Source: Vreelandella sedimenti (GTDB lineage: Bacteria > Pseudomonadota > Gammaproteobacteria > Pseudomonadales > Halomonadaceae). Taken from it: a stretch of DNA of 64,000 nucleotides. Location: NCBI RefSeq assembly GCF_013416325.1, contig NZ_JACCGK010000008.1:1-64000 (forward strand), in the 5' to 3' direction. The position numbers and the translations under genes are program-made. The notes under the pieces are model-generated. The model did no database searches. It saw nothing but the letters and a program-made list of their open reading frames with translations, and had not been told where the DNA came from. This document shows positions 7,369 through 16,354 of the stretch, piece by piece (the stretch's first letter is position 1; each line of letters begins with the position of its first letter).

Positions 7369-9273
7369 ATGGAGGCCATGGTGGAGCTACCCAAAAGCCC
7401 TTACATTGCCCCGCGCCTTACTTTGCGGGTAGGCGTTACCGGGCATCGCCCACACAAGCTCGAAAGCGTTGATACAGAAAGACTTTATGATCGTGCCTCA
7501 GAAGTTCTCCATTACCTCGCCTCAGTCACCCAGACATTGCAAAGGAGAAATGATGCGCTGGGAGATGCTGCCCCTTTTTCCTCGAACCAACCTCATCTGA
7601 GACTCGCGACTGCGATAGCCGAGGGTGCGGATCAGATCGTAACCGATGCAGCCGTGGAGGCTGGCTATCATCTAAACCTGATACTCCCCTTTCCCCGCGC
7701 CAGCTATGCGCAGGACTTTGAAGGAGTCGCTCTGGAGAAGTTTCAGGGTATATTCGACGATGACGCCGTACAGAGCTGCACTGAGCTTGATCTCGGTGAA
7801 ACGCCTCATGGTCGCAACGATGGCTATCTTGCAGCGGGGCACCTGATGCTTGCGCATTCGGACATCCTGATCGCTATCTGGGACGAGAAGTGTGCCGATG
7901 GCTTGGGTGGTTCAGCCGAGATTGTCAACGAAGCACGCCTGCGTGGGGTCATTACGGTGCTGATCACCCTGGACGGTACCATCAAACTCTGGACAGTTCC
8001 TGACATTGCCGTCGATCCCCTGGAAGAAGGTGATTGGCAGCCGATCAATCTGGACAACGATGATGCACACTCCACCCTCGCTAAACAGGTTGAGAAACAC
8101 CTCGCTCTACCAGAGCCTGTTCATACAGCCCACGATGATCCTCCTCTCACTGCTGGCTTGCGGCATTTCCAGAAAGAGACCTTTTATCCCCGTAACTGGG
8201 CTTGTGGCTATAACCTGTTGCGTTGGGCTTTCCTACCGGGCCGCCGGTTTTCCCTGCGTGTCGACAACGGCCTGGCCCGCGAGTATCAGGAATCCTGGAC
8301 TGAAACGGGCCAGGCAGCCGAGAAGATAGGCGGTACACCATTTCGCAATCACCTCGATACGCATTTGCGAGCGCGTTGGCTAGGCGCAGACAATCTTGCT
8401 ATCCACTATTCACATCGATTTCGCAGTGCCTATATCGCCAATTTCACACTTGCAGCGCTGGCAGTCTTTGTGGGTTTGCTCGCCGTCTTTTTCTGGGAAA
8501 GCAAAACGGCAAAGGCGGTCTTTGTTCTGATCGAGCTTGCCATTATTGCCATTATTCTAATGACCACCTGGCTCGGTCATAAAAGGCAGTGGCGTGACCG
8601 CTGGCTCGACTATCGCAGCCTTGCCGAAGCGCTCCGCCCGGCCCGGCTGCCGCTGCTGTTGGGTAGTTCGCCCATTCGTCCGTTCAACAATCTCGGGGGC
8701 AATCCTAACCAGACCTGGATCGCCTGGTACGTCAGGGCATCGCTGCGAGAGATTACGCCGCCCACGGCGGTAATCGACACCAAAGCGTTACAAGTGGCGA
8801 TCGACGTAACACTGGGCGAGGAGATCGACAGCCAGCTCAGCTATCACCGCGAGAACGCCAGGCAATTACACATGTTGGATCATCGGCTTGAAACGGCAGC
8901 AGAGGTGGCGCTGTGGGCGACTATCGCCAGCGGCTCTCTCTACCTGTTGGCCTTCGTGCTTTACCTCCAGGGCTGGCAACTGGCCGCTGACTTCTACAAA
9001 CCCCTGGCCACCCTGCTTGGCGCCACACTGCCGGTTGTAGGGGCGGCGATCTTCGGTATCCGCGCCACCGGGGATTTTCGTTCTGCTGCACAGCAGTCAC
9101 GACGCATGGTGTCGGAATTGGAACAGCTGGAGAAATCCCTCAATGCGAGGCGAGATTCACCGGATCGACCGACCATTCGACGTCTGCTGGGACAGGTAAG
9201 CCTGACATTGTCGGATGATCTACGAATCTGGCGGTTGATTTATAGCGAACGAGAGCTAACCCCGGGGTTCTGA
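7369..9273 (+). CDS. SLOG-like Rossmann domain fused to four transmembrane segments
   Basis: 634 residues. Residues about 18-210 form a SLOG/LOG-like Rossmann domain: LRVGVTGHRPHKL at the first strand, LRLATAIAEGADQIVTDAA, HLNLILPFPRA, HSDILIAIWDEK and GGSAEIVNEARLRG, the last matching the GG..E nucleotide/phosphoribosyl site of LOG-type enzymes. Two hydrophobic hairpins follow (YIANFTLAALAVFVGLLAVF and VLIELAIIAIILMTTWLG; later ATIASGSLYLLAFVLYL and LATLLGATLPVVGAAIFG) with the charged helix AAQQSRRMVSELEQLEKSL, a pattern like SLATT-type two-TM effector domains. SLOG proteins are thought to sense or process nucleotide signals, and their TM partners to permeabilise membranes. It lies 22 bp before the patatin gene, in probable operon with it and with the TIR-repeat gene. 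Confidence 0.75.
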   Translation: MEAMVELPKSPYIAPRLTLRVGVTGHRPHKLESVDTERLYDRASEVLHYLASVTQTLQRRNDALGDAAPFSSNQPHLRLATAIAEGADQIVTDAAVEAGYHLNLILPFPRASYAQDFEGVALEKFQGIFDDDAVQSCTELDLGETPHGRNDGYLAAGHLMLAHSDILIAIWDEKCADGLGGSAEIVNEARLRGVITVLITLDGTIKLWTVPDIAVDPLEEGDWQPINLDNDDAHSTLAKQVEKHLALPEPVHTAHDDPPLTAGLRHFQKETFYPRNWACGYNLLRWAFLPGRRFSLRVDNGLAREYQESWTETGQAAEKIGGTPFRNHLDTHLRARWLGADNLAIHYSHRFRSAYIANFTLAALAVFVGLLAVFFWESKTAKAVFVLIELAIIAIILMTTWLGHKRQWRDRWLDYRSLAEALRPARLPLLLGSSPIRPFNNLGGNPNQTWIAWYVRASLREITPPTAVIDTKALQVAIDVTLGEEIDSQLSYHRENARQLHMLDHRLETAAEVALWATIASGSLYLLAFVLYLQGWQLAADFYKPLATLLGATLPVVGAAIFGIRATGDFRSAAQQSRRMVSELEQLEKSLNARRDSPDRPTIRRLLGQVSLTLSDDLRIWRLIYSERELTPGF

Positions 9274-9295
9274 GGTATCTCAAGGAGGTATGCGG

Positions 9296-10408
9296 ATGAA
9301 TAGCGCCCTACTGCAACGTCTTACATCCTCAACGCCCAAGCGCATACTGACTTTAGACGGCGGTGGCGTGCGCGGCATCCTGCTGCTGGGATTTCTCGAA
9401 ACACTTGAGATGCAACTCCGCAAACGTCATGGACGCCCGGATATGCGTCTCAGCGACTACTTTGATTTGATTGGCGGGACCAGCGTGGGATCCATCTTGG
9501 CAGCAGCTCTGGCCATGGGCATGGAGATGAAAACCCTTACCGGGCGCGGCATGGACGTCACCACACGGATATTCGCCCGTCGAAACTGGCGAGCCTGGCA
9601 CTCCAGATTCGATTCCAAGCCACTCCAGGCGGTGTTGAACGAAGTATTTGACGACTACACGCTTGGTGATGAACGACTGGCTACCGGCCTGTGCATCGTC
9701 ACCAAGCGCGCTGACACTCGCAGCACCTGGCCGCTGTTCAATCACCCTCACGGTCGCTTTTATGAGATGAACCGACACATTGCGTTACGTGACGCTGTCT
9801 ATGCCAGTGCCGCAGCCCCTTACTTTTTCGTACCCACAAAGTTTGATGTCGGCCAAGGCGAAGTCGGTACCTTCGTGGATGGCGGCGTGAGCATGGCAAA
9901 TAACCCAGCTTGGCAAATGTTTCTTCTAGCAACACTGAAAGGGTTCCCGTTCCACTGGCCGAGGGGTGAAGACCAATTGTTGATGGTTTCGATAGACACT
10001 GGCAGTTGGCAACAGCGCGATCCTGTCGACAAGGTAGCTGGCGCCAAAGCATGAAACTGGCCCATAGAGGTACCGAAGATGCTGATGGAAGACGCCAACG
10101 CTCAGGTTCAGTTGCTCATGCAATATCTGTCCCGATCACTGACCCCATGGACACTCGACTCAGAGGTCGGCGATTTGAGCGGAGACCTGTTAACTCCTGA
10201 GCCAGCACTCAGTTATCTGCGTTATAACGCGCCTTTGGAACGCGAGCCGCTTGCCGAGCTGGGATTCGACCTATCCAGTTCACGGGTACAGGCCTTACGA
10301 AATATGACGGCCCATAACAATAGTGCTCAGCTACTGGCGATCGGGCTTGCCGCGGCGCAGGAAAGTGTCAGTATTGAACACTTCCCTTCTTGCTTTGACA
10401 TCTCGTAA
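9296..10408 (+). pseudogene. Patatin-like phospholipase interrupted by an in-frame TGA
   Basis: A CapV/patatin-type phospholipase of about 370 codons. It has the oxyanion motif LDGGGVRGILLLGFLETLE, the nucleophile elbow GGTSVGS and the catalytic Asp in VDGGVSMANNPAW. TGA at 10052-10054 interrupts it after GAKA; the same reading frame continues NWPIEVPKMLMEDANAQVQ to 10408, and a Trp codon (TGG) would restore one continuous protein. The catalytic part is upstream of the stop, so a truncated enzyme could still be active. The start at 9296 is chosen because AAGGAGG lies seven bases upstream, while the ATG at 9290 abuts that site. Patatins act as membrane-degrading effectors in CBASS; no cyclase is seen here, and the partner is the SLOG-TM protein. 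Confidence 0.8.
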
Positions 10409-10518
10409 CGCCCATGACCATTCCAATCAACATCATCTGGCTCACTTGCTTCTTTCTGGATTCTTCACTTCCCAGGGCACCGGGCACCTGCGCTGAAACA
10501 GACTAGGAGAAAAGGCCC

Positions 10519-13500
10519 ATGACCGAACCTTCAGACCAATACCGCTACTGGGCCTTCATTTCCTATTCGTCGAAAGACGCTCGCATTGGCGAAAAGCTGC
10601 ACCGGCAGCTTGAAGCCTACCGCGTCCCACGTGATCTGGTGGGTCGTCCCGGGCGTGATGAGCCGGTGCCACGCCGACTCTTCCCTATTTTCCGCGACCG
10701 CGAAGAGCTGCCGCTATCTTCAGATCTCGGCGCGACGATCCAGGACGCGCTGCGCGCCTCCCGTTATCTCATCGTGTTGAGCTCGCCCCATGCGGCCAAA
10801 TCAAGATGGGTTAACGAGGAGGTGCGCTACTTCAAGTCCCTCGGGCGTGAAGACCGCATTATCGCCATTATGTTGGACGGCGAGCCGAATGCCTCGGACG
10901 ACCCGGCAACGGCAGAGCAGGAATGCTTTCCGCCAGCCCTGCGTTACTGCGTGGATGCCGAAGGCAACATGACCGGATCCCGCACTGAGCCGATTGCGGG
11001 TGATATTCGCCCGGGGGGCGATGGCTGGACCAGCGCGTTTCTCAAGGCGGTGGCGGGCATCACTGGGCTCGGCTTTGACGCCTTCGCCCGCCGTGAGCGC
11101 AAGCGCCAGCGCCGCCGGCGTGCAGTCGCCGCCGTGGCAGCCATGCTGATGCTCTCGGCCGGCGGTTGGGCATGGGATTACAACCGGCTCAAGATCAGCT
11201 ACTACGCCAACCTCGGCTCACAATGGAGTGTGCCAGTGGGCGTTGGCCAACTGGACACGGTCACCCGCGCCGGCCGTGAGACCCATTTTCGCATCGAATC
11301 GCGTCAATATAGGGTACGACAGGTGCTGCGCGTCAACAGCGCCGGCCAACTGTGTGAAGACGACGATAACCACGACGCAGCCATTCAACAGGTGTTCTAC
11401 CGCGAAGATGGCAGCGTCCAGCAGATCGAACTGCGCGACCGCAACGAGCGGCTGGTGATGCGACAGAACTTCAGTGGTCTGCGTGATACGGCAACCGGCC
11501 AGTTCCAGTTCGTGGATTTCAGGCAAGAGCATCGGGATGCGCCGCTGGCACAGGCAGCCGCCGCGGGCGGGCTTGAAATTGGCTTAGAGGGCGGGGATCA
11601 GCGCTCGGATGTTACCGGGCACGAGATTCACTACGATGAGCAGGGCCGAGTTATCCGCCGGATATACCTCAATCTCAACAGAGCGCGCCGTGCCAACGCC
11701 GAAGGGGTCTTTGGTCAGCGTTTCGTTTATCAAGGCGAAAGCTTCGTGCCAACCCGTGTTCTTAATCTGGGCTTTAACGGCGAGCCGCAGGCCAGCCGAC
11801 GCGGCATCGTAGCGGTGGACATTACGCACAGTGAGCTCGGTGACCGGGTTGAGCGACGCTATTTGGGAGTGAACGATGAACCGGCGCTTCATACTGATGG
11901 CTATCATCGCGTCGCGCGGGCCGTCGATTCACACGGCAACCCTACAGAGGAGGTCTACTTCGGGGTCGACAGTAAGCCGGTACTGCATCGCAGCGGTTAT
12001 CACCGTTTAGCGCTGAAATTTAATGCGCGCGGCAACTCTACCGAGCTTGCCTTATTCGGGGTCAATGGTGAGCCGGTGCTGCACCAAAACAGTTATCATC
12101 GCTCCACACAGGACTTCGATGAGCACGGCAACATAACGGATAAGGCCTACTTTGGGGACGACAATGAGCCAGTGCTGCATCGGGGCGGATATCACCGATT
12201 CACCCAGGCCTTCGATGCAAGCGGCAACCTCATCGGGCAGGCGCACTTTGGTGTCACCGATGAGCCGGTACTGCTCCGGGACGGGTATCACCGCTTCATC
12301 CACGCCGTCGATCCACAAGGCAACGTCACTGATGGGGCTTTATTCGGGATCGACGGGGAGCCGGTGCTGAACCGGGATGGCTATCACCGCTTCATGCGTG
12401 CCTTCGATGCGCGCGGCAACATTACCGAGCAAGCCCACTTCGGGGTCGACGGGGAGCCGATACTGAGCCGCTTCGGTAATCACCGCTTCACGCGTGCCTT
12501 CGATGAACGCGGCAACATTACTGAGTGGGCCTACTTCGGGGCCAACGGTGAGCCGGTGCTAACTGACAACGGTTACCACCTTTTAGCGAAGGACTATGAT
12601 CCGCGCGGCAACCCCACAGAGGAGGTCTACTTCGGGGTCGCCGGTGAGCCTGTGCTCAACCGATACGGTTATCACCGCCTCGCGCAGGACCTCGATGAGC
12701 GAGGCAACCTTATCGGGCAGCGTTACTTTGGTGTCAATGGTGAGCCCATTCTGCACCGGGACAGGGGTCACCGCGTCACGCAGGACGTCGATGCACGTGG
12801 CAACGTCACCGCACTGGCCCATTTTGGAGTCAACGGTGAGCCGGTGCTGAACCGATACGGTTATCACCGCGTCACGCTGGACGTCGATGCACGTGGCAAC
12901 GTCACCGCAGAGGCAGCTTTTGGAGTCAACGGTGAGCCGGTGCTGAACCGATACGGTTTTCACCGCCTCGCGCACACCTTCGATGCGCGCGGCAACACTA
13001 CTGAGTGGGCTGTATTTGGGGTCGACGGGGAGCAGGTGCTGAACCGGGACGGCTATCACCGCTTCACGCGTGCCTTCGATGCGCGCGGCAACTTAACAGA
13101 GGAGGCCTACTTCGGGGCCAACGGTGAGCCGGTGCTGCATCGGGACCGAGTTCACCGCCTCACGCAGGCCGTCGATGAGCGCGGCAACCTTATCGAGCAG
13201 CGTTACTTCGGGATCCACGGTGATCCGGTGCTGCACCGCAACGGTTATCACCGTTTAGCGCAGGCCTTCGATGCGCGCGGTAACATTACCGAGCAAGCCT
13301 TTTTCGGGGCCAACGGTGAGCCAGTGCTGCATCGGGACGGATATCACCGTTTAGCGCAGGCCTTCGATGCGCGCGGCTACGTCATCGCGGAGGCTACTTT
13401 CGGTGTAGACGGTCAGCCGGTGGCGGTATTAGGTGGCTTTGTCAGGTTCGAGTTACAGAACGACAATTTCGGTGAACTTATCCATGCAATCGGCTACCGG

Positions 13501-13530
13501 CCGGACGGCAGCGCCGAACCGATCGAATGA
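10519..13530 (+). CDS. TIR domain, one membrane segment and sixteen 32-residue repeats
   Basis: 1003 residues with an AGGAGA ribosome site. Residues 8-150 are a TIR domain (YWAFISYSSKDARIGEKLHR, IFRDREELPLSSDLG, RYLIVLSSPHAAKSRWVNEE, with the Glu of the WxxE site). A basic stretch then leads into a single membrane helix (AVAAVAAMLMLSAGGWAW, about residues 200-220). A divergent module precedes sixteen tandem 32-residue repeats (about residues 461-972), each of the form GYHR..., FDARGN..., FG-NGEPVLHRD. The repeats resemble extended beta-rich (YD/MORN-like) binding surfaces; I cannot name the family. The likely topology is TIR in the cytoplasm with repeats in the periplasm, or the reverse. It is the third gene of the SLOG-patatin-TIR run. 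Confidence 0.8.
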   Translation: MTEPSDQYRYWAFISYSSKDARIGEKLHRQLEAYRVPRDLVGRPGRDEPVPRRLFPIFRDREELPLSSDLGATIQDALRASRYLIVLSSPHAAKSRWVNEEVRYFKSLGREDRIIAIMLDGEPNASDDPATAEQECFPPALRYCVDAEGNMTGSRTEPIAGDIRPGGDGWTSAFLKAVAGITGLGFDAFARRERKRQRRRRAVAAVAAMLMLSAGGWAWDYNRLKISYYANLGSQWSVPVGVGQLDTVTRAGRETHFRIESRQYRVRQVLRVNSAGQLCEDDDNHDAAIQQVFYREDGSVQQIELRDRNERLVMRQNFSGLRDTATGQFQFVDFRQEHRDAPLAQAAAAGGLEIGLEGGDQRSDVTGHEIHYDEQGRVIRRIYLNLNRARRANAEGVFGQRFVYQGESFVPTRVLNLGFNGEPQASRRGIVAVDITHSELGDRVERRYLGVNDEPALHTDGYHRVARAVDSHGNPTEEVYFGVDSKPVLHRSGYHRLALKFNARGNSTELALFGVNGEPVLHQNSYHRSTQDFDEHGNITDKAYFGDDNEPVLHRGGYHRFTQAFDASGNLIGQAHFGVTDEPVLLRDGYHRFIHAVDPQGNVTDGALFGIDGEPVLNRDGYHRFMRAFDARGNITEQAHFGVDGEPILSRFGNHRFTRAFDERGNITEWAYFGANGEPVLTDNGYHLLAKDYDPRGNPTEEVYFGVAGEPVLNRYGYHRLAQDLDERGNLIGQRYFGVNGEPILHRDRGHRVTQDVDARGNVTALAHFGVNGEPVLNRYGYHRVTLDVDARGNVTAEAAFGVNGEPVLNRYGFHRLAHTFDARGNTTEWAVFGVDGEQVLNRDGYHRFTRAFDARGNLTEEAYFGANGEPVLHRDRVHRLTQAVDERGNLIEQRYFGIHGDPVLHRNGYHRLAQAFDARGNITEQAFFGANGEPVLHRDGYHRLAQAFDARGYVIAEATFGVDGQPVAVLGGFVRFELQNDNFGELIHAIGYRPDGSAEPIE
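11899..13434 (+). repeat. Sixteen tandem 96-bp coding repeats
   Basis: Sixteen in-frame units of exactly 96 bp (32 codons) follow each other without a gap. The unit begins GGCTATCACCGC (GlyTyrHisArg) and ends in codons for GluProValLeu plus four variable residues. Copies 10 and 11 and copies 15 and 16 are especially similar at DNA level, indicating recent duplication or gene conversion. Copy number should therefore vary between strains. Confidence 0.9.
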
Positions 13531-13542
13531 CAGGCTTTCCGC

Positions 13543-15585
13543 TCAGCACTCTTTTTGGTCAGGTTCGCCATCCGCCCTTGTCAGCGCGATGACGGGGTGT
13601 TGACTACAGAAGTCAATGATGCGATCGATCTGGTCACTATCCTTTGCCGGCTCGTCGCTCTTGAGGCTGTCCCAATCCACTATCGACAATCGTCGCTTGC
13701 GGGCATTGTCACGCTCACCGAAGGTCCAACCATTGAGTAGGCGCTCGGCCAGCCAGCGGCTGTGTTCCATGCGTGCCACATGCTCTCGTTGTTCGGAGCT
13801 GATTTTGGCAATATCAGCCGGCGTGCTCATGTGATCGCGATAAACCAGCTTCATATCCAGCGCGGCCAATTTGATATTCAGGTGCGCCGCCGCCGAAAGG
13901 TTGGATTGCCGCTCCCAGGCCGGCAAAGTCGAAAAGGTCGGCGCTTCGATGTGGTGCGTTGGCTCCCCGGCAGCGATGGCCTGTCGTTTCTCGTACTCAC
14001 GGTGAAAATCGGCGGCCAGTGCTTCTGCCAGTGGGCGTTGCAGGTCCCTGGTCAGCTCTTTGTAAGTACAGACAACATCAGACGCACCGAAACTGATCAA
14101 ATCCGGACTGTCGACCAATCGCGTTAGCATGGGGCGACGGGGTACATAGGAAAAAATCGGCACCGGTGACAGGCCGTCTCGGTAGCGCAGCAAATCGCCA
14201 TCGCTCCCGTCTTTCTCTTTGAGCCGTTGATCCAGCTCCGTTCGCAGCTTATGCGCCAGCGAGCAATTCAGCTCGTCAGATTCCCTACAGATGAACACCA
14301 CGGGAAGCAGGTCGGGTGTCCCAGCCAGATTCACGATTCGTTCCACGAACTCATCGGAATCCGGTGCGGCGTCCATCTCCGTCCAGCCCCCGTTGACCAC
14401 AAACGCCACACCGCAGTCACCCGGCTGTGGGTTTCCCCGGTCCGCCACCGAAACGCCGAAGGACCAGTCATCCCTTGCGGCCTCCGGCATCCAGGCATCG
14501 GCTGGTCCATCTGAGGGCATCATTCGTGGGTATATTTGCCGAAATCGCCGCACTGATTCGTGCTCGTGAGACCCGTGGACGATGGTCATACGCGAGCGTT
14601 TGCCATTCTCGAAATGCGCCAGCTCTGCCAAACGAAGAGCCAGTCTCTGGCCCACCTCACCAAACCCGACGATCACGAAGTGGGCTATTTGAGACGTTGT
14701 GCGCGGCCGCCATGGCAAGACAAGATTGCCAACAACATCCCGTACCGAGCGATCGATAACATTGAACGCTTTGATATGCGAACGACCATCGGCCGAAGAC
14801 AAACTCCTGCGATTCTCCACCACTCCTCCAAGATCGGCATGACGGAGGTGGACATAGAGATCCGGTGTGGAATCATTTTCCCACCCCAGCCCGTCGACAA
14901 TATTGTCGTCAAGCTTGCATGCCCCTTCGATGTTCACTTCATCCTTGCCAGTCAGGAAAAACACATCACGGGCCTTGTGTGCGTTAATACCTTTGAGGGT
15001 TTGAATGTTGATGGCATCGGCATGTACCACGGTGACGCCGAGATCACGCACGGCATTGAGGTAAGGGTTCTCACGATCGGGCTCGACCACCACCACTTTG
15101 GGGATGCCCGATAATTTTCCAGTGCCACCCTCAGTTTCACTACGCAAATCGCAAACCAGGTGATAGCCAATCTGTCCGAGACCACATATCACTACGTGTT
15201 GCTTATTAAGTTGTAGCATCACTCGCTGAATGGAATCGGCAAAAAGTCTTCGGATAGCCTCATAGGTCAGCATAAATACTGTCGCCAGAGCCGAAAGCCG
15301 AGACATCTGGATCAGGATATTTTCATTGGGAGCCGGAGTATCCCCCATGAAAAGCAACTGGATTGACTTGAACAACGCATTTGTAAAAAGGCCGACATAT
15401 CCGAGTTCGCCAGGCTGCATTTCGAGTTCGTAAAGAAAAAAACCTGTAACTCGAAGCAAAATTGCAAACAGTGCCGTTACCAGAAGCGTCCACGCAGGGA
15501 ACTTCCTGGAATAGCGATAGACTACTAGTGCTAGAAACACACCCCATAGGATGAGAACAGTCTGATGACTCAGCGCATTGGCCAT
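13543..15585 (-). CDS. Membrane protein with two Rossmann (TrkA-N/RCK) domains and a RyR domain
   Basis: 680 residues. The N-terminus has two to three membrane helices with a pore-like segment (LFKSIQLLFMGDT, then LSALATVFMLTYEAIRRLF), as in prokaryotic ion channels. Residues about 130-280 are a TrkA-N Rossmann domain (HVVICGLGQIGYHLVCDL); a second Rossmann-like unit starts near 305 (HFVIVGFGEVGQRLALRL). The C-terminus (about 560-670) is a RyR domain: REHVARMEHSRWLAERLLNG, WTFGERDNARKRR and a conserved basic-Trp ending. Such domains occur in bacterial nucleotide-signalled conflict systems, where they may sense ligands. It is convergent with the TIR-repeat gene, 12 bp apart. The upstream ATG at 15604 is in another frame. 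Confidence 0.8.
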   Translation of the reverse strand: MANALSHQTVLILWGVFLALVVYRYSRKFPAWTLLVTALFAILLRVTGFFLYELEMQPGELGYVGLFTNALFKSIQLLFMGDTPAPNENILIQMSRLSALATVFMLTYEAIRRLFADSIQRVMLQLNKQHVVICGLGQIGYHLVCDLRSETEGGTGKLSGIPKVVVVEPDRENPYLNAVRDLGVTVVHADAINIQTLKGINAHKARDVFFLTGKDEVNIEGACKLDDNIVDGLGWENDSTPDLYVHLRHADLGGVVENRRSLSSADGRSHIKAFNVIDRSVRDVVGNLVLPWRPRTTSQIAHFVIVGFGEVGQRLALRLAELAHFENGKRSRMTIVHGSHEHESVRRFRQIYPRMMPSDGPADAWMPEAARDDWSFGVSVADRGNPQPGDCGVAFVVNGGWTEMDAAPDSDEFVERIVNLAGTPDLLPVVFICRESDELNCSLAHKLRTELDQRLKEKDGSDGDLLRYRDGLSPVPIFSYVPRRPMLTRLVDSPDLISFGASDVVCTYKELTRDLQRPLAEALAADFHREYEKRQAIAAGEPTHHIEAPTFSTLPAWERQSNLSAAAHLNIKLAALDMKLVYRDHMSTPADIAKISSEQREHVARMEHSRWLAERLLNGWTFGERDNARKRRLSIVDWDSLKSDEPAKDSDQIDRIIDFCSQHPVIALTRADGEPDQKEC

Positions 15586-16207
15586 GCGGTAATCTCCAAG
15601 GCACGGAAAGATATAGTATAAGCCCCTTGTTTATTTACCCAGGCTGAGATGCTGTTGAAGCGCAAGTTTTATTTCACATCCGCTCAATGGAATGGTTGAT
15701 TGGCCCTACCACTTCCTCTCCTCAAACAGCGCGAAGTGGCTTTGCATTCAAGCTGAAGCGCCGCAGGGTCATCAAGCTTGGAATCGATATAGAGAAGTAA
15801 TTGTGAAGTGCAAAAATGCCCCGAAAGGATCTGATATCCGAATATGACAAGATAGCGGCCAGCAGTTTTCGGTCGATTCAGCCGTGCTGAGAGACTGCTT
15901 TGGGTCGAAAATTGCATGCCAATTAAACTTAGCACATGACGAGTGTGATTTGACCACCCCTTGGTAGATGAGTATCCACGAACTTTTTCTGTACTCGGTC
16001 TCCCTATTCTGCATAAAGATATGCTAGCTAGCCAAGAAGCCCCGACGGGTCTAGTAGAGATTCGGACCACCCATATTCGGCTACAGCTAGCCACAAAGAC
16101 GAGAAAGCTCACTCAAGTGCTAATAAGCAAAGTGGCTAAGACCTATTTGCACCGCGAGTTACAGATAGCTTTCATGATGTAAGCATTGCCCTTAATGCAT
16201 CCAATGA
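15586..16207. other. Non-coding or degraded interval
   Basis: About 620 bp. Frames up to 142 codons exist on the minus strand but have low-complexity composition, no ribosome site and no recognisable motif, so I do not call them genes. The DNA may be a degraded gene. It contains the presumed promoter of the RyR gene at its left. Confidence 0.4.
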
Positions 16208-16345
16208 CTCATAACCCGTTCAACTCGTAAGACTTGCGGTGCCATGGCGTCATGCGAAGAGGCAATGTTCCACTTGAATCAATGCGGGAACGGTCGCTTA
16301 GATGGTGATAGTGATGGTGTGCCGTGCGAGTCGATCTGCCGATGA
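16208..16345 (+). pseudogene. Excalibur calcium-binding domain remnant
   Basis: An open stretch without start codon ends with an almost intact excalibur motif: KTCGAMASCEEAMFHLNQCG, then LDGDSDGVPCESICR and a stop. The paired cysteines and DxDxDG loop are diagnostic. Excalibur domains usually form the C-terminus of secreted nucleases or small membrane proteins; the rest of the host gene is missing upstream (TGA at 16205). Confidence 0.6.
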
Positions 16346-16354
16346 TTAGATACA

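Noticed and set aside
5463..10054. Thoeris or CBASS assignment
   Set aside because: No ThsA (SIR2/SLOG-type effector paired with TIR in Thoeris form) and no CD-NTase are visible; patatin and TIR alone are not enough.
12052..13059. Antisense frames within the TIR repeat gene
   Set aside because: Mirror frames of the 96-bp repeats with no ribosome site or independent composition.
15684..16112. 142-codon minus-strand gene
   Set aside because: No ribosome site, no motif, Ser/Arg-rich composition typical of antisense reading.
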